Origin: Gnetum montanum
Taxonomy: Eukaryota > Streptophyta > Gnetopsida > Gnetales > Gnetaceae
Length of the DNA stretch: 36,434 nt
NCBI GenBank assembly: GCA_015680685.1
Contig: MNCI01008611.1
Location: forward strand, 75,818 to 112,251
Direction: 5' to 3'
Shown: positions 31,616-36,434 of the stretch, piece after piece
Numbering within the stretch: position 1 is the stretch's first letter
How the letters are laid out: every line of letters begins with the position of its first letter
The notes under the pieces: model-generated
The model's database searches: none
Told to the model about the DNA's origin: nothing
What the model saw: only the letters and a program-made list of their open reading frames with translations
Position numbers and translations under genes: made by a program

Positions 31616-32053
31616 ATGATCCCTAAAAGAGGACAGCAAGGAGGACCTTCTCAAGGTGCAACTAAATGCCCAAGAGGAGGTAGCAGCCAAGGACCTCATG
31701 CAGAACATGCACAGCAGGAGGCATAATCATTCAGCATCCATCAGGAAACTCCTATCACTACAAAATTTGGCCAAGAAAAAGGTGGAGAGGTTAGGGATAG
31801 ATCCTATGAAGAGAAATAATGGCTATTTGTGGCATGGCATGTCAAGGCCAATCAAGTGTTCCCAAAGTTTCCATGTTCATGGAAAGTGCAGACTCCATCA
31901 AACATTGGAACATCAGCATGGATGACTCATGATACTCAAACAGAAGAGGAGAAACTTTAGGCACTTCTTCAAAGGTATCAATTTCAGAAGCCTGGAGTGC
32001 AGGACAAAGGAAAAACACCCATGGAGAATCCACCACCACTGAGAACCACATGA
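31616..32053 (+). pseudogene. ORF2 of copy B, shortened by a large internal deletion
   Basis: One frame runs 146 codons from ATG 31616 to TGA 32051-32053 with only three internal stops. The N-terminus MIPKRGQQGGPSQGATK matches MAPKRGAQAGPSQGVAK of copy A. The last 90 or so residues (HVKANQVFPKFPCSWKV, HDTQTEEEKL, RYQFQKPGVQDKGK, MENPPPLRTT) match the C-terminus of A. The join near 31790 removes about 2.2 kb compared with A yet keeps both ends in the same frame. Whether the short form was ever made as protein is unknown. Confidence 0.65.
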
Positions 32054-32220
32054 GTTCCACAAGTTTTTTATTTTGTGTCTATGTCCAAATTTTGTTTAAT
32101 CCCACATTGCAGCATGAAATAGTCCATGGTCATTCAATAATCCCATACCTATCCATTGTTTGTAATCAAATGAACTTGTTTCTCACTTTGTTTGACTAGA
32201 GAAAGAGAGTCATGGTAGTA
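32054..32220 (+). other. 3' untranslated region and polypurine tract of copy B
   Basis: It holds CAATAATCCCATACCTATCC, shared with the other copies, and a decayed purine tract GTCATGGTAGTA (32209-32220) right before the LTR. Confidence 0.65.
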
Positions 32221-33111
32221 TGATGAATTGCAGTTTGCTAGGCCCTGATAGTAGGTACGTGGTATCGCGTACACAATATCGGGTACGCGATATCACAACT
32301 TGGATATGATATCGTATACATGAGATCATGATCCCTATGTTGGCCTATAAATATAGCACTCAGGTGCACGAGGAGGACTCTCTTTTTGGTAAGTCTTTGG
32401 ATTGAGTCTGTTTGTTAGTTTTTAGTTCGTATTCAATTATTTTCTAGTTCTTTTCCCAAGTGCATGCCCATAGTGTGATGCTTGTAAATGTACCAAACCT
32501 TTTTTTGAGTTTGACATACTTGGAAACGCACACGATTGGCAATAAAGATCACGATTACTCCATAATTGTAGCATTCACTTAGATTTTAATTGTTTAATTC
32601 TTGATTATTATTTATTATTTTCTCAGTCAATATTTTTTTATTATCATTAACTATTAAAGTTGATAATGCAGAATGAGTATGTCTTAATCATGAACATTTA
32701 AGTGTCCCTACATGGTAACCCAATAGTGTATTAAGTAGTGCTTCAAGTGATGTGCGCTTGGTGATCCCAGATGTAATAGATGAAGTCCAAGATGCATACC
32801 AATAATTAAGGATAGATGCTCATCGCACTTAGGCTAGCTTAAATTTTATTTTCCAATGTCTATTAGTTTACTAAAGGTATTTCTCATTACCTTTAGGAGT
32901 AAGCATAGTATTAAAAATCACATCATACATCTCATGTTGGACTAGATCAGACATGACAAAGTAAATACTAGTCTAGGTGGGAAGATAGTGAATTGCGATC
33001 AACGTATAACTGTCTAGGTGCCACAACTAGTCCATCCGTGGAGTGCAATATGATCATGTATACATGCTCGTATTCATATGGTTGAGCATAGGGGTACCTT
33101 GTTGCTCATTA
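32221..33111 (+). repeat. 3' LTR of copy B
   Basis: Starts TGATGAATTGCAG and ends GCTCATTA (CATCA with one transition). TATAAATA is at 32346-32353. GATATC-type palindromes occupy about 32258-32315. It is followed by the ATAAG target duplication. Confidence 0.9.
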
Positions 33112-33116
33112 ATAAG
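33112..33116 (+). repeat. Right target-site duplication of copy B (ATAAG)
   Basis: Identical to 26712-26716. The LTR of copy E resumes directly afterwards. Confidence 0.85.
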
Positions 33117-33650
33117 TAACCATCCCACTTTCCTGAACACATCTTGAACATATATAGCATTGCTAGGCTATCAAACATTAAGCGTTGCTAGGTTACCAAG
33201 TACTATATGAATGCTTGAAGTGGTCATGCTCATGTTCATTAATCAAATGGAAATAAATTGTTTAATTCAAATACATTAAAGTAAAGAGTAATAAAACAAA
33301 GTGCAATAAAGAAAATATTAAGCTATTCTTAGTGCTACAAGGGTTGTCAAAAGAGTTAGTTTTATTCCTATAATATTGCTACACTTAGGTACATTAGTGC
33401 TCGAACAAAGAATCGTACATACTTTAGACTTCTTTTGCGAGCACTCAGAAAATATTCTAACTTTGAGAAAAAGAAATGGCAAGAGCTTCACTACCTTGCT
33501 TGAAAATGGAAAACTAAACTATGCAAAAATTGGAACCTAGGTGCTATATTTATAGGCTAAGATATATGCCCTAATGTTAGACACGTGACGTTGCAGCCAA
33601 GCCCTAATGTCTCATATGCGACGTCACAACCAAAAAAACATGTTTTATCA
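33117..33650 (-). repeat. 5' LTR of copy E, right piece
   Basis: Continues the LTR interrupted at 26716: a GTTACTTGGTAACC-type block near 33190, the polyadenylation and R region near 33360-33420, a TATA box (TATTTATA at 33547-33554) and the LTR start, read on the minus strand as TGATAAAACATG at 33650. The U3 here carries GACGTC-type motifs (33585-33625) in place of GATATC. Confidence 0.7.
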
Positions 33651-33910
33651 ATGGCCAAATAGAAATGCACATTTAAAAAACAACAAAGGTCATTTCAGAT
33701 GAAACAAAAAGGAAAAAATATATCCCAAAGAAGAGATAATGGTAGAATGATGAAATATAACATGGTGTTCAAAAGAAGAAAAAGTATTTTAAGAAATGAC
33801 AAGAAAGAAAAAACTAAGAATATAGGCAAATATATAAAAATGGTAAAGAAGGGAAAATTAGCAATAGTAAAAAAACAAACATAAGGCTTTGAATGATTTT
33901 CATAGGAAGG
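33651..33910. other. AT-rich stretch between copies E and F, nothing recognised
   Basis: Low-complexity, A-rich sequence. A 61-codon Lys-rich ORF on the plus strand (33699-33884) is what poly-A-like sequence gives by chance. It lies between the outer edges of two LTRs and may be flanking DNA of both insertions. Confidence 0.5.
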
Positions 33911-34901
33911 TGATGAGTGGCAAGGTACCCCTACACTCAACCATACGAAACGAGCGTAGCATGTGCGATCCAGTCAAACTCCGCAGATTAAGTGCCTACA
34001 CGCCACATGGAATACTTAGGCTTAATCATTCATTGTCTTCCCAAACTTACTTGTAGTTGTCACGGTGTATGGTTAAGTAAGTCTGAGGTATATGATTTTT
34101 ATATCTTTTTATGTTTTATGTCTCCTATGCTATTGAGGTGAAGGGTTGGAGAAACTAACTAACTTTAACTAATGAACTAAGTCTAAATTACCTAGTGTCA
34201 ACATTTGTTCCCACTTACCGTACACACCCTGAACTGATGCAATCGTGGCTACCAAACGCTAATCATTATTGGGATTACCACGCGTAATGCACGTGCTCGA
34301 AGTGGTCGTACTGAGGCACTTAACTAGGAGGAAAGGGTTGAGAGAACCTAATCTAGCCTAAGTGCAATGAGCAGCCGATTCCTTGATTATCCATACACAT
34401 CCTTAGATGCTCATAATCAAGTTGTACTCATGAGCATCCATTCCTTAATTATCCGTACACATCCTTAGATTCTCGTAATCAAGTCGTACTCATGAGCATC
34501 TGTTCCTTGATTATCCGTACACATCCTTAAATGCTTGTAATCAAGTCGTACTCATTTTGCATTATTAAGAAAGAAATAAATAACAATAAATAAAATCCTA
34601 TTCCATGCACTGCAAGGTTTATCCAAGAAGCTCATCTTTATTGCCATACACAACTTGTGTTCAGGTACAATGTTGCTCGAATAAAGATCCGTTCACTTTA
34701 GAAGTCCTACTGTGGGCACATGGAAAATATTCTATCTCTGGAGTGATCAAACTGCCAGAGTTTCCCTACTTCTAGCCTAGGATGGGGAAATAAGGGAGAT
34801 CCACCTCTTATATATAGATATTATGGTGCACCGCGATATTGCATACGCGATATCGCAGGGGAAGACGCGATATCGCGGCCTATGCGAATTGTGTCTCATC
34901 G
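33911..34901 (-). repeat. 3' LTR of copy F
   Basis: Plus-strand left edge TGATGAGTGGCAAGGTACC, right edge TCATCG next to the reversed polypurine tract TACCCCCATGAC (34902). It has a strong CGCGATATCGCG palindrome cluster (34832-34880) almost the same as in M1, a TATA-like box near 34807 and a tandem repeat at 34378-34555. The body of F should continue right, but only the 3' region is recognisable. Confidence 0.85.
34378..34555. repeat. About 62-bp tandem repeat in the copy F LTR, three copies
   Basis: Units start near 34378, 34440 and 34502 with TTCCTTGATTATCC and contain ACACATCCTTAGAT and AATCAAGTCGTACTCATG. The third unit ends in CTCATTTTGC, the sequence that ends this region in other LTRs. 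Confidence 0.75.
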
Positions 34902-35010
34902 TACCCCCATGACTAAATGAAAACTCATCCTTGAGTTCCTTACAAAATATTGGGAAGGTATGGGATTATTGAGGAGAATGGAACTAATGGGATGACATGT
35001 GAACGGATCA
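34902..35010 (-). other. Polypurine tract and 3' untranslated region of copy F
   Basis: On the minus strand GTCATGGGGGTA abuts the LTR. GGAACTCAAGGATGAGTTTTC and CAATAATCCCATACCTTCCC, seen here in reverse, are shared with C. After about 35010 the similarity to the family stops. Confidence 0.7.
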
Positions 35011-36434
35011 TCATTACAAGACTTGACAAAACGGGTGTTCATGACAACAAGGGTGAACACCTTATTACATTTACATTAGGCCTCATTTGGTAGCTAAGAA
35101 AGAGAGAGAGAAAGAAGTGTTGCTGCTGCCAATGCCAAGATTGCGTCTTTTGTTGTCCATAGGTAAGCATGCCATTGATCTTGCTCTGTGCATACTTGCT
35201 TCAGCACCGCTCCATTCCAAGTGTTTGTTCCAGATCCAATCTGTTGTGGTATGATTGCCATCTGTACATACAACACAATCTTATATTAGTAAGGGTAAAT
35301 GAATCGTCATGTAATTAATACCTTGCTTCGATGTAAGTCCATTGGCTAGGTTACGGTATGGCTGACATGGGACCTAGAGATATAATATTGATGTCTATCG
35401 AAGGTGTAGGGGTTAGGAAAAAATTGAAAAAATTCAGGGTTAAGAGAAAAGCAAAAAAATTGGGCCCTGTACCTCCATGACTAATTGCAAACCTTTGGTA
35501 GCGTTAGAATGGAGAAAGAAAAGGAGTAAGAAAGATAGATAAAAAGAGACAACTATAGCATCAATGAAATGGATGTTAAGATGGAAATGAACTAAATAAA
35601 ATTAATTACAAAAATGTTAGGGAAAAGAAGTTAACTGGTGCACCAAAGAGGAATGTCAGTGGGTCCTCGCCAAAGCAAGCTTATGCCCTTAATGCCTTGA
35701 CAAACCCACATGCAAAGAGTCTGTAGGCTCTGAGAATGTCATTTGGCACAAGAGTTAAAGTCTTAACCACAAGAATTTACTAAAAAGAAAACAATGCATC
35801 TACCAAAATATGTACACTAATGATACAACCGGCAATGAGGTGAAGAATGGAGAGAAGGGTGGAGAGAATAGGATGGAATGGAATCCCAAGAAAAAGGTGG
35901 TGTATAGCCCCTTGTGTAGTTCATGATTAATGTGACATGGAAAATTTCATTCCAACTCTGGCCTCAAACAAACCACTTCCAGTGACTTCGCATCAATGCA
36001 TTTAGCCAAACCATCCACTTGGATAACAAGAATGCCTTCCTCAAGAGTCACCACCATTCCGATGAAACAAGGAGAGAATGGGAAGCGAGAAGGGCCTTAG
36101 TTAGAGGGAACATTTTTAGGTCCATAACCAGTGCTTGTAGCCCAAGGAATTATTTCGTCTAGGGGGTGTGCTTTGAATTCTAACTTTTTCTCTTTTGTTT
36201 TGTTTTGTTTTTTTTTTTGATTTTGTGTTTTGTATTTTTATGCGTGAGAACCACACCATGCAAAGACTTTGTTATTTTTATTATCTCAACTTCTGATAAT
36301 TGGGTAACATCGGAATGGTAAGAAAACTCAAGAAGAAAACATCCAAGCACCCAAGAGAACAAGCAACACAAATGCATCAAGTTCTCTTGAAGTCACACCC
36401 TTTTCAAACCTTGAGTCCTTCCTTAGTTTGAGAA
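35011..36434. other. Possibly non-repeat DNA at the right end, no confident gene
   Basis: No retrotransposon protein homology is seen. The stretch includes a 60-codon minus-strand ORF (see separate entry), a second polypurine-tract-like TACCTCCATGACTAATTGC at 35468, purine-rich tracts after two TTTGGTAGC sequences (35089 and 35494), and a T-rich run at 36180-36240. On the minus strand another short frame near 36060-35952 (VVTLEEGILVIQVDGLAK) is open but has no visible start context. Confidence 0.4.
35094..35258 (-). CDS. Exon-like ORF of unknown product
   Basis: On the minus strand TGTATGTACAG precedes ATGGCAATCATACC, a good splice-acceptor context. The frame then reads MAIIPQQIGSGTNTWNGAVL and KQVCTEQDQWHAYLWTTKDA before running into a simple (TC)n tract and a TAG. 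The composition is protein-like, unlike the AT-rich noise around it. I do not recognise the family. It may be a host exon, a gene fragment carried by a transposon, or chance. Confidence 0.25.
   Translation of the reverse strand, partial: AIIPQQIGSGTNTWNGAVLKQVCTEQDQWHAYLWTTKDAILALAAATLLSLSLS

Larger units (their letters stand above)
26717..33111 (+). mobile_element. Copy B: complete gag-ORF2 LTR retrotransposon lacking pol
   Basis: A 6.4-kb element with LTRs at both ends, a tRNA-Asp-type primer site, gag, spacer, a shortened ORF2, a polypurine tract and a perfect 5-bp target duplication (ATAAG). With both ends and the duplication present, the internal 4.6 kb can be taken as the whole body, apart from a deletion in ORF2. 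No RT, RNase H, integrase or protease motif is found. This is the key copy for concluding that the family is non-autonomous. It lies in the 5' LTR of copy E. Confidence 0.85.

Noticed and set aside
33699-33884. Lys-rich 61-codon ORF
   Set aside because: Produced by A-rich low-complexity DNA; no start context and no homology in the window.
35080-35975. MITE or other small DNA transposon
   Set aside because: GGCCTCATTTGG at the left and GGCCTCAAACAAACC at the right look like transposon ends, but they are in the same orientation and not inverted repeats of each other, and no target duplication was seen.
36180-36380. 66-codon minus-strand ORF as a host gene
   Set aside because: It ends in a Lys/Asn/Gln run from a T-rich tract, has no recognisable domain and no splice or start context.

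Overview
This window looks like intergenic DNA from a plant nuclear genome with a large, repeat-rich makeup (a seed plant, possibly a gymnosperm; the species cannot be fixed from this sequence). Almost everything recognisable is LTR retrotransposon, inserted one into another and heavily decayed. I see no intact host gene, no tRNA or rRNA gene, no CRISPR array and no bacterial-type operon.

Two kinds of element are present. One is a complete but mutated Ty1/copia element on the minus strand (11934-17270) with both LTRs, a tRNA-iMet-like primer site, a polypurine tract and a perfect ACCTC target duplication. The other is a family of Ty3/gypsy-like elements (named here M1, M2, A, B, C, D, E, F). 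Their LTRs of about 0.6-1.25 kb begin TGATGA and end CATCA, and their primer sites match the 3' end of plant tRNA-Asp. The recurring layout is LTR, primer site, gag (ORF1), a 1.5-1.9 kb non-coding spacer, a second ORF (ORF2, about 885 codons in copy A), a polypurine tract and LTR. No reverse transcriptase, RNase H or integrase is found in any of them. Copy D has gag followed by a retropepsin-like protease.

Layout from left to right. 1-1781: two nested minus-strand elements, M1 inside the gag of M2 and M2 inside the gag of A. 1782-9956: copy A (plus), from mid-gag through ORF2 to a 3' LTR with an internal tandem duplication. 9957-11249: AT-rich sequence, mostly unassigned. 11250-18490: copy C (plus), the 3' part of ORF2 and a 3' LTR, with ORF2 split by the Copia element. 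18491-33650: copy E (minus), broken by two plus-strand insertions: copy D (19695-23750: LTR, gag, protease) and the complete copy B (26717-33111, target duplication ATAAG). 33651-33910: unassigned AT-rich DNA. 33911-35010: LTR and 3' end of minus-strand copy F. 35011-36434: the only stretch that may be non-repeat, with one weak exon-like ORF.

The most interesting point is the gag plus ORF2 family without pol. Two independently decayed copies share the same gag stop region. Two copies share an ORF2 start placed right after a splice-acceptor-like AG, with a branch-point-like motif 24 nt upstream. Four copies share the ORF2 C-terminal region. This suggests a non-autonomous LTR group that spreads using another element's enzymes and codes for an unfamiliar coiled-coil-like protein. 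All readings of proteins and homology here were made by eye.
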